Source of the DNA: Janthinobacterium sp. CG3 | GTDB lineage: Bacteria > Pseudomonadota > Gammaproteobacteria > Burkholderiales > Burkholderiaceae_D | DNA length: 64,000 nt | Direction: 5' to 3' | Assembly (NCBI RefSeq): GCF_000344615.1 | Contig: NZ_KB467825.1 | Span: 273,188-337,187, forward strand | Shown: positions 1 to 8,472 of the stretch, in pieces | How the letters are laid out: each line of letters starts with the position of its first letter | Numbering within the stretch: position 1 is the stretch's first letter | Position numbers and translations under genes: made by a program | Notes under the pieces: generated by a model | What the model was told of the DNA's origin: nothing | Seen by the model: only the letters and a program-made list of their open reading frames with translations | The model's database searches: none

Positions 1-687
1 GGTCATCACCGGTTCGGCCAGCACGCAGGCGACGGCGCCGTCGGCCAGCGCCGCCTCCAGCGCGGCGAGGTCGTTGAACTCGACCACGCGGGTGTGCGCG
101 GTCAAGTCGTGCACCTGGCCCAGCAGGCTGTCGCGCTGGGTGGCGACGCCGTCGACCAGGTCGACGAAGACGTCGTCGACGGTGCCGTGGTAGCAGCCGT
201 TGAAGACCAGGATCTTGGCGCGGCCGGTGGCGGCGCGCAGCCAGCGCAGCACGAAGCGGTTGGCGTCCGAGGCCGACAGCGCGAACTGCCAGAACGGCAG
301 CGCGAAGCGGCGCGCCAGCTCGGCGGCGACCCACACCGCGTCCTCCGACGGCAGCATGGCGGTGTAGCCGCGCGCGGCCTGGCGCGCGATCGCCCGCGCC
401 ACCGGCGCCGGCGCATGGCCGAACATGGCGCCGGTGTCGCCGAGGCAGAAGTCGGCGTATTCGTGGCCGTCGGCGTCGCTGAAGCGCGCGCCGCCGGCCT
501 CGTCCACCGTCAACGCGAACGGCGTCGACCAGTCGCGCATCCAGTGCATCGGCACGCCGAATAGCATGTGCTCGGCGGCGCGCGCGGCCAGCGCCCGCGA
601 AGCCGGGTTGTTCCGCTCGAAAAAGGCCCGTTCGGCGCCGGCCAGCGCCAGCGCGCGCTCCCAGTTCACTCCGTGTCGCAGCGTCAT
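1..687 (-). CDS. Class III aminotransferase, GSA-aminomutase-like (3' end cut off by window)
   Basis: This is the N-terminal 229 codons of a PLP enzyme of the class III (glutamate-1-semialdehyde aminomutase/omega-transaminase) family. The frame stays open to the window edge. I read it directly from the start ATG at 687, which has a GGAG ribosome site just upstream. Visible family marks are DFCLGDTGAMFGH near residue 80 and NGCYHGTVDD near 165, where the family keeps the cofactor-phosphate and substrate region. The PLP lysine lies outside the window. It is the last visible gene of the polyamine cluster, 133 bp after a glutamine-synthetase homologue, so an amine or gamma-glutamyl-amine transaminase role is plausible but inferred. 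A true GsaM for haem synthesis is less likely in this context. Confidence 0.8.
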   Translation of the reverse strand, partial: MTLRHGVNWERALALAGAERAFFERNNPASRALAARAAEHMLFGVPMHWMRDWSTPFALTVDEAGGARFSDADGHEYADFCLGDTGAMFGHAPAPVARAIARQAARGYTAMLPSEDAVWVAAELARRFALPFWQFALSASDANRFVLRWLRAATGRAKILVFNGCYHGTVDDVFVDLVDGVATQRDSLLGQVHDLTAHTRVVEFNDLAALEAALADGAVACVLAEPVMT

Positions 688-740
688 GCGCACTCCAAAT
701 GCAGTCGAATAGATTGTGCGGGCCGCCGGCTCGCCGTCAA

Positions 741-788
741 CCGGGGGCGTCCCCCGGGGCCAGACCCCCAGGGGCTGGCCCCGGCTCC
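741..788. repeat. GC-rich interspersed palindromic repeat, family B
   Basis: This is a dense GC palindrome with several nested hairpins (for example CCCCGGGG and CCAG...CTGG) between two minus-strand genes. A closely similar sequence occurs in inverted orientation at 56071-56120; both share CCGGGGGCGT, CAGACCCC and GCTGGCCCCGGCTC in the same order. That makes this an interspersed REP-like element and not a local terminator alone. Confidence 0.6.
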
Positions 789-820
789 ACGCCGCGGTCT
801 TTTTCCGGCGTCGCCGGCGC

Positions 821-2158
821 TCACACCAGCAACATCAGATGCTCGCGCTCCCACGAACTGATGACCCGGCTGTAGGTGGCGAACTCCAGCTCTTTGACCT
901 CGCAGAAGGCGCGCACGAACAGTTCGCCGAGGATGTCGCTGAGCGGCCCGCACTGGCGCATGCGCGAGATCGCGTCCTCCAGGTTGCGCGGCAGTTCGTC
1001 GTGCACGTGTTCGGCGCTGTCGGCGGTCGGCGCCGACGGCGTCAGGTCCTCGATCATGCCGAGGTAGCCGCAGGCCAGCGTGGCCGCCATCGCCAGGTAG
1101 GGGTTGACGTCGACGCCCGGCACGCGGTTTTCGACGCGGCGGTTGGCCGGCGTCGAATTCGGGATGCGCAGGCCGCAGGTGCGGTTGTCGTAGCCCCAGC
1201 GCACGTTGGTCGGCGCCGACATGAAGCGCGACAGGCGGCGGTAGGAGTTGACGTGCGGCGCCAGCAGCAGGGTCGCCGCCGGCAGGTATTTTTCCAGCCC
1301 GGCCAGGTAGTTGAAGAACAACGGGCTGGCGCTGCCGTCGCGGCGGCTGAAGATGTTCTCGCCGCTGCCGCTGTCGAGCAGGCTCTGGTGGATGTGCATC
1401 GCGCTGCCCGGCTCGGCCTCCATCGGTTTCGCCATGAAGGTGGCGAAGATGCCGTGCCGCAGCGCCGTCTCGCGCACCGCGCGCTTGAACAGGAACACGC
1501 GGTCGGCCAGTTCCAGCGCGTCGCCGTGGCTGAAGTTGATTTCCATCTGGCCGGCGCCGGCCTCGTGGATCAGGGTTTCGACGCCGAGCTGGTGCAGCTT
1601 GCAAAACGTCGTCAGTTCGAGGAAAAATGGGTCGAAGTCGTTGACCGCGTCGATCGAGTACGACTGCCGGCCCGACTCCGGTTTGCCGCTGCGCCCCAGC
1701 GGCGGCGACAGCGGCTCGTGCGGATTGCTGTTGCGCGCCACCAGGTAGAACTCCATTTCGGGCGCCACCACCGGCTGCCAGCCGCGTTCGGCGTACAGCT
1801 TCAGGACCCGCCGCAGCACCGCCCGCGGCGACAGGCCGACCGGATTGCCCTCGAAATCCTGGCAGTCGTGGATCACCAGCGCGACCGACTCCGCCGCCCA
1901 AGGCACCACCCGGATGGTGGCCAGGTCGGGCACGCAGATCATGTCGGGGTCGGTGGCGCCGACGTAGGGCAGATTGTTCGGCTGCTCGCCGTTGACGGTG
2001 TTGAGCAAGACGCTCTTGGGCAGGCGCATCTCGCCCTCGCTGAGGAACAAGTCCTTCGGCAGGATCTTGCCGCGGGCGATGCCGGTCATGTCGGCGATCA
2101 CGCACTCGACCTCGTGGATGTTGTGCTCGCGCAGGAACTCGCGCATGGCCTGGGTCAT
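821..2158 (-). CDS. Glutamine synthetase family protein, PuuA/SpuI-like gamma-glutamylpolyamine synthetase
   Basis: This is a 445-residue member of the glutamine synthetase superfamily, most like the gamma-glutamylpolyamine synthetases that join glutamate to putrescine, cadaverine or spermidine using ATP. The N-terminal beta-grasp carries DMTGIARGKILP. The catalytic domain has the metal-binding glutamates in PEMEFYL and GAGQMEIN, the MHIHQSL ATP-site histidine and NRRVENR. The start at 2158 follows a clean AAGGAG; the open frame runs further upstream but only through the preceding gene. It lies 11 bp behind another GS paralogue and is probably co-transcribed with it. Which polyamine it uses cannot be read from the sequence. 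Ordinary GlnA is unlikely because the length and context differ. Confidence 0.9.
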   Translation of the reverse strand: MTQAMREFLREHNIHEVECVIADMTGIARGKILPKDLFLSEGEMRLPKSVLLNTVNGEQPNNLPYVGATDPDMICVPDLATIRVVPWAAESVALVIHDCQDFEGNPVGLSPRAVLRRVLKLYAERGWQPVVAPEMEFYLVARNSNPHEPLSPPLGRSGKPESGRQSYSIDAVNDFDPFFLELTTFCKLHQLGVETLIHEAGAGQMEINFSHGDALELADRVFLFKRAVRETALRHGIFATFMAKPMEAEPGSAMHIHQSLLDSGSGENIFSRRDGSASPLFFNYLAGLEKYLPAATLLLAPHVNSYRRLSRFMSAPTNVRWGYDNRTCGLRIPNSTPANRRVENRVPGVDVNPYLAMAATLACGYLGMIEDLTPSAPTADSAEHVHDELPRNLEDAISRMRQCGPLSDILGELFVRAFCEVKELEFATYSRVISSWEREHLMLLV

Positions 2159-2169
2159 CTCGTCTCTCC

Positions 2170-3519
2170 TTAAAAGCGCTCGAGGTAGCGCGCGGTTTCC
2201 CAGGCGCTGACCTGCTGGCTGTATTCGATCCACTCGGCGCTTTTCAGCGCCACGTATTCGTCGACGAAGGCCTGGCCCAGCGCGGCCGCCAGCACCGCGT
2301 CGCGGCGCAGTGCCTCGCCCGCGACGCCGAGGTTCTGCGGCAGCATCGCCAGCCCCAGTTCGGCGCGCTCGGCGTCCGTCATTTCGTACACGTCGCGGTT
2401 CACCGGCCGGCCCGGGTCGAGCGCGCGCTCGACGCCGTCCAGCCCGGCCGCGATCACGCCGGCCAACGCCAGGTAGGGGTTGGCGGCGCTGTCCGGCAGG
2501 CGCCACTCGATGCGCTTGTAGACCACCCGCGCCACCGTGGTGCGGTTGTTGTCGCCGTAGCCGATGAAGGCCGGCGCCCAGCTGGTGCCGGACAGCGACT
2601 GGCCGCACATCAGGCGCTTGTACGAATTGACGGTGGGCGCGCACAGGGCGGCCAGCGCCGGCGCGTGGTGCAGCAGGCCCGCCATGAAATGGTAGGCGGT
2701 CTGCGACAATCCCAGCTTATTCGCGTCGCTGTCGCTGGCGAACACCGGCCGGCCCGCCTGGTCCGCCAGCGACAGGTGGAAATGCAGGCCGCTGCCGGGG
2801 CGGTCGGCGAAGGGCTTGGGCATCATCGAGAAGAGCATGCCCTCCTCCTCGGCGATGTGGTGCGCCGCCATCTTGAAGAGCATGAAATTGTCGGCCGCCT
2901 TGAGCGCGTCGGCGTAGTGGTAGTTGAGCTCGAACTGGCCGCTGGCGTCCTCGTGGTCGATCTGGAACACCTGCAGGCCGCAGGCGTCCAGCGAGGCGGT
3001 CAGTTTTTCCAGGAAGCCGCGCCGGCGCAGCAGGCTCTTGCTGTCGTAGGACGGCTTTTCCAGCTTGTCGCCGGGTTCGGCGTCGGCGCCGCCGGCGCCC
3101 TTTTGCAGTAGGAAGAATTCCGGTTCCAGGCCGGCGTTCAGGGTCCAGCCGCGCTCGGCCAGCCGCGCCACCTGCTTGCGCAGGATCTGCCGCGGGCACA
3201 CCTCGAACGGCGCGCCGGCGACGTGGCCGTCCAGCGCCACCCGCGCGTAACCGGGCAGCCACGGCATCGCTTGCAGCGTGGCCAGGTCGGCGCGGCCGTA
3301 ATATTCGGAGCGCACGCCGGTGCGCGGCAGACCCGTGCCCCAGATCGACGGCCCGGAAAAGCCGGCGCCCGGGTGGACGATGTCGGCCAGGTGCGCCAGC
3401 GGGATCAGCTTGCCCTTGGCGGCGCCGTGGATGTCGGTGAATTGGGCGAAGACGAATTTGACGCCGCTGGCGGCGAGGCTGGCCTGGTACTGGGCTATTT
3501 CTGATTCCGCTGTGCTCAT
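2170..3519 (-). CDS. glnT: Type III glutamate-ammonia ligase-like protein (GlnT family)
   Basis: This 449-residue glutamine synthetase homologue is distinct from the two PuuA-like paralogues nearby. FTDIHGAAKGKLIPL near the N-terminus and LEPEFFLL, GQFELNYHYAD and GLHFHLSL in the catalytic domain resemble the GlnT/type III branch. That branch includes gamma-glutamylmethylamide and related amine ligases as well as true glutamate-ammonia ligases. I chose ATG 3519; upstream the frame continues into a palindromic repeat and is not protein-like. It sits between puuC (149 bp upstream, with a repeat in the gap) and the next GS homologue (11 bp downstream). A role in glutamylating an amine during polyamine breakdown is inferred from this context. 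Confidence 0.82.
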   Translation of the reverse strand: MSTAESEIAQYQASLAASGVKFVFAQFTDIHGAAKGKLIPLAHLADIVHPGAGFSGPSIWGTGLPRTGVRSEYYGRADLATLQAMPWLPGYARVALDGHVAGAPFEVCPRQILRKQVARLAERGWTLNAGLEPEFFLLQKGAGGADAEPGDKLEKPSYDSKSLLRRRGFLEKLTASLDACGLQVFQIDHEDASGQFELNYHYADALKAADNFMLFKMAAHHIAEEEGMLFSMMPKPFADRPGSGLHFHLSLADQAGRPVFASDSDANKLGLSQTAYHFMAGLLHHAPALAALCAPTVNSYKRLMCGQSLSGTSWAPAFIGYGDNNRTTVARVVYKRIEWRLPDSAANPYLALAGVIAAGLDGVERALDPGRPVNRDVYEMTDAERAELGLAMLPQNLGVAGEALRRDAVLAAALGQAFVDEYVALKSAEWIEYSQQVSAWETARYLERF

Positions 3520-3604
3520 GGTCTCGTCTTTTAAAAGCGGGGCGCTGGATGCATTAAAACCTGGGGTCAGCCCTGATGGCGTTAAGTGAGCGCGATTGTC
3601 GCAA

Positions 3605-3647
3605 GTCGGGTTAGCCACGCCGTGTAACGGGGATGGGCTAACCCGAC
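3605..3647. repeat. Palindromic intergenic repeat, family A (copy 1)
   Basis: Perfect 12-bp arms GTCGGGTTAGCC (3605-3616) and GGCTAACCCGAC (3636-3647) flank a 19-bp loop. It lies between puuC and the glnT-like gene. The same arm core recurs at 11062, 23929, 38719 and 58987, so this is a dispersed element. It could also act as a partial terminator or processing site inside the polyamine operon. Confidence 0.75.
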
Positions 3648-3668
3648 CCACGACACGCTAACTTAACG

Positions 3669-5156
3669 CTAACCGATCTGTATCCAGGTGGTTTTCAGCT
3701 CGGTGTATTTGTCGAAGGCGTGCAGCGACTTGTCGCGGCCGTTGCCGGACTGCTTGTAGCCGCCGAACGGTACGGTGATGTCGTCGCCGTCGTACTGGTT
3801 GACGTGCACGGTGCCGGCGCGCAGCGCCCGCGCGGTCTGGATCGCCTTGCTGATGTTGGCGGTCCATACCGCCGCCTGCAAGCCGAACGGGCTGGCGTTG
3901 GCCTGCTTGACGGCGTCGTTGATGTCGCTGAAGCTGAGCACCGACAGCACCGGTCCGAAGATCTCTTCGCGGGCGATGCTCATGCCGCTGTCGACCTTGT
4001 CGAACAGCGTCGGCTGCACGTAGTAGCCGCCGCTGTCGCCGCGCACCTGTTCGCCGCCCGACAGCAGGGCGGCGCCGGCCGCCTTGCCGGCGTCGATGTA
4101 GCCCATCACCGTTTTCAGCTGCGTCGCGTCGACGATGGCGCCCATCACGGTGGCCTCGTCGAGCGGGTCGCCCGGCTGGAAGCTCGGCATCATCGCCAAC
4201 GCCTTCTCCAGGAAGCGCTCCTTGATCGACTCTTCCACGAACAGCCGCGACGGCGCGTTGCAGCTCTCGCCCTGGTTGAAGTAGATCGAGCCGATGGCCG
4301 CCTGCACGGCGGCGTCGAGGTCGGGGCAGTCGGCGCAGACGATGTTGGCCGATTTGCCGCCCAACTCGGTCCAGGCGCGCTTCAGGTTCGACTGGCCGGC
4401 CATCTGCATGATCAGCTTGCCGGTGCGGGTCGAGCCGGTGAAGCCGATGCAGTCGATGTCCATGTGCAGCGCCAGCGCCGAACCGGCCTCGTGGCCGTAG
4501 CCCGGCACGACGTTGAAGACGCCCGGCGGCAGGCCCGCCTCCAGGCCGATTTCGGCCAGCCGCAGCGCCGTCAGCGGCGACTTCTCGGACGGTTTCAGGA
4601 TCACGCTGTTGCCGGCGGCGAGCGCCGGCGCGATCTTCCACGCCGCCATGATCATCGGATAGTTCCACGGCACGATGGCGGCCACCACGCCGACCGGTTC
4701 GCGGGTGATCAGGGCCAGGCTGTTGGCGGCGGTCGGCGCGATTTCATCGTAGATCTTGTCGATCGCCTCGCCGTACCAGCGCAGGCAGTTGGCGGTGGCG
4801 CCGACGTCGACGCTCTGGCTGTACTTGATCGGCTTGCCCATGTCCAGGGTTTCCAATAGCGCCAGCTCGGCCCCGTATTGCTGCACCAGGTCGGCGAACT
4901 TGATCAGTACGCGCTTGCGCTGGGCCGGCGACTTGCCGGCCCAGCGGCGGTCGTCGAAGGCGGCGCGCGCCGCCGCCACGGCGGCGTCGACGTCGGCACT
5001 GTCGCAGCGCGCCACCGGCCCCAGGTTGCGCCCGTCGACCGGCGACAGGTCGTCGAAGCGCTGTTCCGATTTGGCCCACACGCGCTGGCCGTCGATGAAG
5101 GCGCGGCCGTCGATTTGCAGGGCGCTGGCGCGCTCATGCCACAGTGTTGTTGTCAT
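3669..5156 (-). CDS. puuC: PuuC-type aldehyde dehydrogenase (gamma-Glu-aminobutyraldehyde/aminobutyraldehyde)
   Basis: This 495-residue cytoplasmic NAD(P)-dependent aldehyde dehydrogenase oxidises gamma-glutamyl-gamma-aminobutyraldehyde or 4-aminobutyraldehyde to the acid. The catalytic cysteine is in NQGESCNAPS and the general-base glutamate in TELGGKSAN. The C-terminus (GYKQSGNGRDKSLHAF...) closely follows enterobacterial PuuC. ATG 5156 has GGGGAG upstream. It starts 18 bp after the porin-like gene, so the two are almost certainly on one transcript. It can serve both the glutamylated route and the SpuC transaminase route, since each produces an aminoaldehyde. Confidence 0.93.
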   Translation of the reverse strand: MTTTLWHERASALQIDGRAFIDGQRVWAKSEQRFDDLSPVDGRNLGPVARCDSADVDAAVAAARAAFDDRRWAGKSPAQRKRVLIKFADLVQQYGAELALLETLDMGKPIKYSQSVDVGATANCLRWYGEAIDKIYDEIAPTAANSLALITREPVGVVAAIVPWNYPMIMAAWKIAPALAAGNSVILKPSEKSPLTALRLAEIGLEAGLPPGVFNVVPGYGHEAGSALALHMDIDCIGFTGSTRTGKLIMQMAGQSNLKRAWTELGGKSANIVCADCPDLDAAVQAAIGSIYFNQGESCNAPSRLFVEESIKERFLEKALAMMPSFQPGDPLDEATVMGAIVDATQLKTVMGYIDAGKAAGAALLSGGEQVRGDSGGYYVQPTLFDKVDSGMSIAREEIFGPVLSVLSFSDINDAVKQANASPFGLQAAVWTANISKAIQTARALRAGTVHVNQYDGDDITVPFGGYKQSGNGRDKSLHAFDKYTELKTTWIQIG

Positions 5157-5174
5157 GCTGACTCCCCAATAAAA

Positions 5175-6659
5175 TCAAAAACTCACCACGGTCGAGACGC
5201 CCACCACGTGGTTGTCGCGGCGGTACTGCTCGTCCGAGGTCTTGAACACGTTGCTGCTGGAACGGTCGTAGCGGTATTCGCCCTTCAGGCTCACGCCCGG
5301 CATCAGCGCGTAGTTCAGGCCCAGCGACAGCGCGTAGCGGTTGCTGCCCTCGCTCGGGTCGGCCAGCACCCAGCCGGTGCCGTCGAACACCATGCCGGAG
5401 CCGAAGCCGTTGCGCCCGTCCGGGCAGTTGGCCTCGTCGTCGGGGCCGCCGTTGAGGATGCGGCACATGCCGTTGACGCTGTCGCCGGAACCGTAGGTCG
5501 AGCCGAACAGGCCGCCGCCGTTGCGCTTGTTGTTAATGTAGTCGAAACGGGCGATGGTTTCCAGCCGCGGCGTGACCTTGAACGAGGCCAGCGTCGACAG
5601 GCCCCACCATTTTTGCTTGTCGGCGCTATAGCCGTTCGACGCGGTCGCGCCCTGGCGGCCGTACGACAACTGGCCCTGCACATTCCAGTCGCCGCGGGTG
5701 AAGTAACCGTCCACTTCCAGCAGGTCGAGGCGGCCGAACTGGGCCTTGTCGTCGAAGCCGGAATGGATGCCGGCGAAGCCGAAGCCGTTGTATTCGCCCT
5801 TGGCGTAGTCGACCCGGTAGAACAGCCCCGGCGCCTGTTGCTTGGCGGTGTTGACGCGGGCCAGGTTCAGATTCCCCAGCATGATCTTCGACAGCCACTT
5901 TCCGCGCGACAGTTCGACACCGGCGCCGGTGTAGAAGTTCGCCGCCGAGAAGTCGAACAGCAGGTTGTGCGTGATCAGCTTGTTCTGCGTCGACGGGATG
6001 TACTCGTAGCCGGCCCAGTCCGGGATTTGCCCGGCGATCAGGCGCGTGCTCAGGTCGCCCAGCGGAATCGACACCGACGCTTCGTGCACCAGGTTGCCGA
6101 AGTTGTAGCCGGCGCCGGCGCTCTTGCTCGGCATCAGCGTCATCTTGAACTTGGTGCCGCCCTCGAGTTCCTTCTCGACGTTCAGCATGCCGCTGCCGAA
6201 GAAGGTGTTGTCGTAGCTGAAGGCCTCGCCGGAGCCGTTGATGCTGCTGTTATTGTTGAGGAAAACGAAGCTCGACGTGCGCGCGTTGCGGTTGTAGATA
6301 TAGGTCGGGTCGACGTAGCCGGAAATTTTCAAGCCCTTCAAGCCGCTGGCCTCGGTGGCGTCCTCGATCGCCTCGGTCTTGATGCGGATGCGGTTGAACT
6401 CGGCCACGTCGACCGACTCGCCGCCGGCGTTGCCGGCCTTGGCCGCCGCTGTCGCCTGCACCGCCTCGGTGCTGGCGGCGGCCGCCACCGTGTTGGCCTG
6501 CTGCGCCTGGGCGCCGACCTTTTCGATCATCGCCTCGAGCTTCTTGACGTGGGTTTTCAACGCCTCCAGTTCGGCCTTCAGTTCCTTGGTGCTTTGCGCC
6601 ATGGCCACGGCCGGGTAGGCGATGGCGACGGCGACCACGATTTTCTTCAGCAAGTGCAT
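5175..6659 (-). CDS. Outer-membrane porin-like protein (DUF3138/DcaP-like)
   Basis: This 494-residue exported protein has a signal peptide ending near AVAMAQ (about residue 22). A heptad-rich coiled-coil stretch (about 23-75) follows, and then a long alternating, aromatic-rich beta-strand region starting at LKISGYVDP and ending in VSTVVSF, a terminal phenylalanine typical of outer-membrane barrels. Coiled coil plus barrel is the layout of the trimeric DcaP/DUF3138-type channels common in Burkholderiales. GGGAG precedes ATG 6659. It sits between potI (34 bp) and puuC (18 bp). I infer that it is the outer-membrane entry for polyamines or their conjugates. The family name is from memory and less certain than the topology. 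Confidence 0.75.
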   Translation of the reverse strand: MHLLKKIVVAVAIAYPAVAMAQSTKELKAELEALKTHVKKLEAMIEKVGAQAQQANTVAAAASTEAVQATAAAKAGNAGGESVDVAEFNRIRIKTEAIEDATEASGLKGLKISGYVDPTYIYNRNARTSSFVFLNNNSSINGSGEAFSYDNTFFGSGMLNVEKELEGGTKFKMTLMPSKSAGAGYNFGNLVHEASVSIPLGDLSTRLIAGQIPDWAGYEYIPSTQNKLITHNLLFDFSAANFYTGAGVELSRGKWLSKIMLGNLNLARVNTAKQQAPGLFYRVDYAKGEYNGFGFAGIHSGFDDKAQFGRLDLLEVDGYFTRGDWNVQGQLSYGRQGATASNGYSADKQKWWGLSTLASFKVTPRLETIARFDYINNKRNGGGLFGSTYGSGDSVNGMCRILNGGPDDEANCPDGRNGFGSGMVFDGTGWVLADPSEGSNRYALSLGLNYALMPGVSLKGEYRYDRSSSNVFKTSDEQYRRDNHVVGVSTVVSF

Positions 6660-6693
6660 GGTGACTCCCTCTTATTTTCGTTGTTGTAGACGA

Positions 6694-7545
6694 CTACTCG
6701 GTATCCGCCTTGAAGGCGGCGGAAATCTGCTTCTGGCGCAGCCGCTCGGCGCGCGCCAGCATCAAACTGGACACGATGACGGCGATCGTCACCACCAAAA
6801 TGGTCAGCGCGGCGACCGCGTTCACGCGCGGGTCCAGCCCCAGCCGGGCGCGCGAGAAAATCACGATCGGCATGGTCGACGAACCCGGCCCGGACAGGAA
6901 GGCCGACAGCACCACGTCGTCGAGCGACAGGGTGAACGTCAGCAGCCAGGCCGAGGCCAGCGCCTGCGTGATATTCGGCAGCGTCACCAGGAAAAACACC
7001 TGGTGCGGGCGGCAGCCCAGGTCCATCGCCGCCTCTTCCAGCGACTTGTTCATCTCCTGCAGGCGCGACTGCACCACCACGGCGGCGTAGGCCATGCCCA
7101 GCAGGGTGTGGCCGATCCAGATGGTGAACATGCCGCGCTCGGGAAAGCCGAACATCTTCTGCACCGACACCAGCATCAGCAGCAGCGACAGGCCGATGAT
7201 CACCTCCGGCATCACCAGCGGCGCGCTGACCATGCCGGAGAACAGGGTGCGGCCGCGGAAGCGCTGGTAGCGGTTCAGCGCGAACGCGGCGAAGGTGCCC
7301 AGCACCACCGACGAGGTGGCCGCCAGCAGCGCGATCTTCAGCGACAGCGCGAAGCCGGCGATGATCTGGGTGTCGCTCATCAACTCGCTGTACCAGCGCG
7401 TCGAAAAGCCGCTCCAGACCATGTCCTGGCGCGAGCTGTTGAAGGAAAACACGATCAGCACGACGATCGGCAGGTACAGGAACAGGTAGCCGAGCGAGAG
7501 CCAGCCGCGGCCGAACCAGCGCTGGAGGAAAGTGGAACCGTTCAT
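6694..7545 (-). CDS. potI: Putrescine ABC transporter permease PotI
   Basis: This is a 283-residue inner-membrane permease with six predicted transmembrane segments. The EAA loop (MDLGCRPHQVF...LPNI) contacts the ATPase. The length matches E. coli PotI (281). Its ATG overlaps the potH stop as ATGA, so translation is coupled. With PotF, PotG and PotH it forms the periplasmic-binding-protein-dependent putrescine importer. It is the last transporter gene before the porin-like protein. Confidence 0.93.
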   Translation of the reverse strand: MNGSTFLQRWFGRGWLSLGYLFLYLPIVVLIVFSFNSSRQDMVWSGFSTRWYSELMSDTQIIAGFALSLKIALLAATSSVVLGTFAAFALNRYQRFRGRTLFSGMVSAPLVMPEVIIGLSLLLMLVSVQKMFGFPERGMFTIWIGHTLLGMAYAAVVVQSRLQEMNKSLEEAAMDLGCRPHQVFFLVTLPNITQALASAWLLTFTLSLDDVVLSAFLSGPGSSTMPIVIFSRARLGLDPRVNAVAALTILVVTIAVIVSSLMLARAERLRQKQISAAFKADTE

Positions 7546-8465
7546 GCGCGCGCCTCTTGGTCTGCCTGGTACTTGTTGAAAATCGCCATCGGCACCAGGA
7601 TCAGCAGGATCACCACCACCGTCACCGACGACGCCATCGGCCAGTCGTTATTGGTAAAGAACTCGTCCCACAGCACCTTGCCGATCATCAGCGTCTCGGG
7701 GCCGCCGAGCAGCTCGGGGATGACGTACTCGCCGACGGCCGGAATGAACACCAGCATGGCGCCGGCGATGATGCCGGACTTCGACAGCGGCACCGTGATG
7801 CGCCAGAAGGTTTGCAGCGGCGTCGCGCCGAGGTCGGCGGCCGCTTCCAGGAAGCGCACGTCCATCTTCACCAGGTTGGCGTACAGCGGCAGGATCATGA
7901 ACGGCAGGTAGGCGTAAACCATGCCGATCAGCAGCGAGAACGGGGTGTTCATCATGTGCAGCGGCTGGGCGATCAGGCCGAGCGACAGCAGCAGCTCGTT
8001 GACGATGCCGTGGTTGGCCAGGATGCCCTTCCACGCGTAGATGCGCAGCAGGAACGAGGTCCAGAACGGCAGCATCACCAGCATCATCAGCACCGGCCGC
8101 ACGGTCGGCTTGGAACGCGCCATGAAGTAGGCGAACGGGTAGCCGATGAACAGGCACAGCGCGGTGGTGATGGCGGCGTACTTGAGCGAACTCAGATAGG
8201 TCAGCACATACAGGTCGTCCTCGGCGATGAAGAAGTAGTTCGACAGCTTGACCTTGACGACGACGACGCCCTCGACGAAGGCGAGCAGGCTGCCGAAGGG
8301 GTTGCCGGCGCCGTCGACCTCGGCAAAGCTCAGGCGCAGCACGATCAGGAACGGCACCAGGAAGGCGCCGGCCAGCCACAGGAAGGGCACGCCGATGACG
8401 AAGTTGCGGCCGGTGGCCCAGCGCAGCGTCAACAGGGCGCGCAGCGATTGCAGGAGTTTGTCCAT
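7542..8465 (-). CDS. potH: Putrescine ABC transporter permease PotH
   Basis: This 307-residue permease pairs with PotI. Hydrophobic segments begin near residue 22, and there is a large periplasmic loop after the first helix. The EAA motif (AAADLGATPLQTFWRI...) lies near residue 220. It is slightly shorter than E. coli PotH (317). The ATG at 8465 follows a GAGG and lies 7 bp after potG; the 3' end overlaps potI by 4 bp. Substrate assignment to putrescine rests on the full potFGHI set plus the surrounding catabolic genes. Confidence 0.93.
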   Translation of the reverse strand: MDKLLQSLRALLTLRWATGRNFVIGVPFLWLAGAFLVPFLIVLRLSFAEVDGAGNPFGSLLAFVEGVVVVKVKLSNYFFIAEDDLYVLTYLSSLKYAAITTALCLFIGYPFAYFMARSKPTVRPVLMMLVMLPFWTSFLLRIYAWKGILANHGIVNELLLSLGLIAQPLHMMNTPFSLLIGMVYAYLPFMILPLYANLVKMDVRFLEAAADLGATPLQTFWRITVPLSKSGIIAGAMLVFIPAVGEYVIPELLGGPETLMIGKVLWDEFFTNNDWPMASSVTVVVILLILVPMAIFNKYQADQEARA

Positions 8466-8472
8466 GGCGGCC

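Noticed and set aside
684..2173. Long open frames antisense or out of frame to the glutamine-synthetase homologue
   Set aside because: They are products of GC-rich codon bias; their translations are low-complexity R/A/G-rich and lack any domain, while the real gene shows clear family motifs.
4878..6689. 603-codon plus-strand frame across puuC and the porin-like gene
   Set aside because: It spans two genes with good motifs on the other strand and has an A/V/R/H-rich shadow composition.
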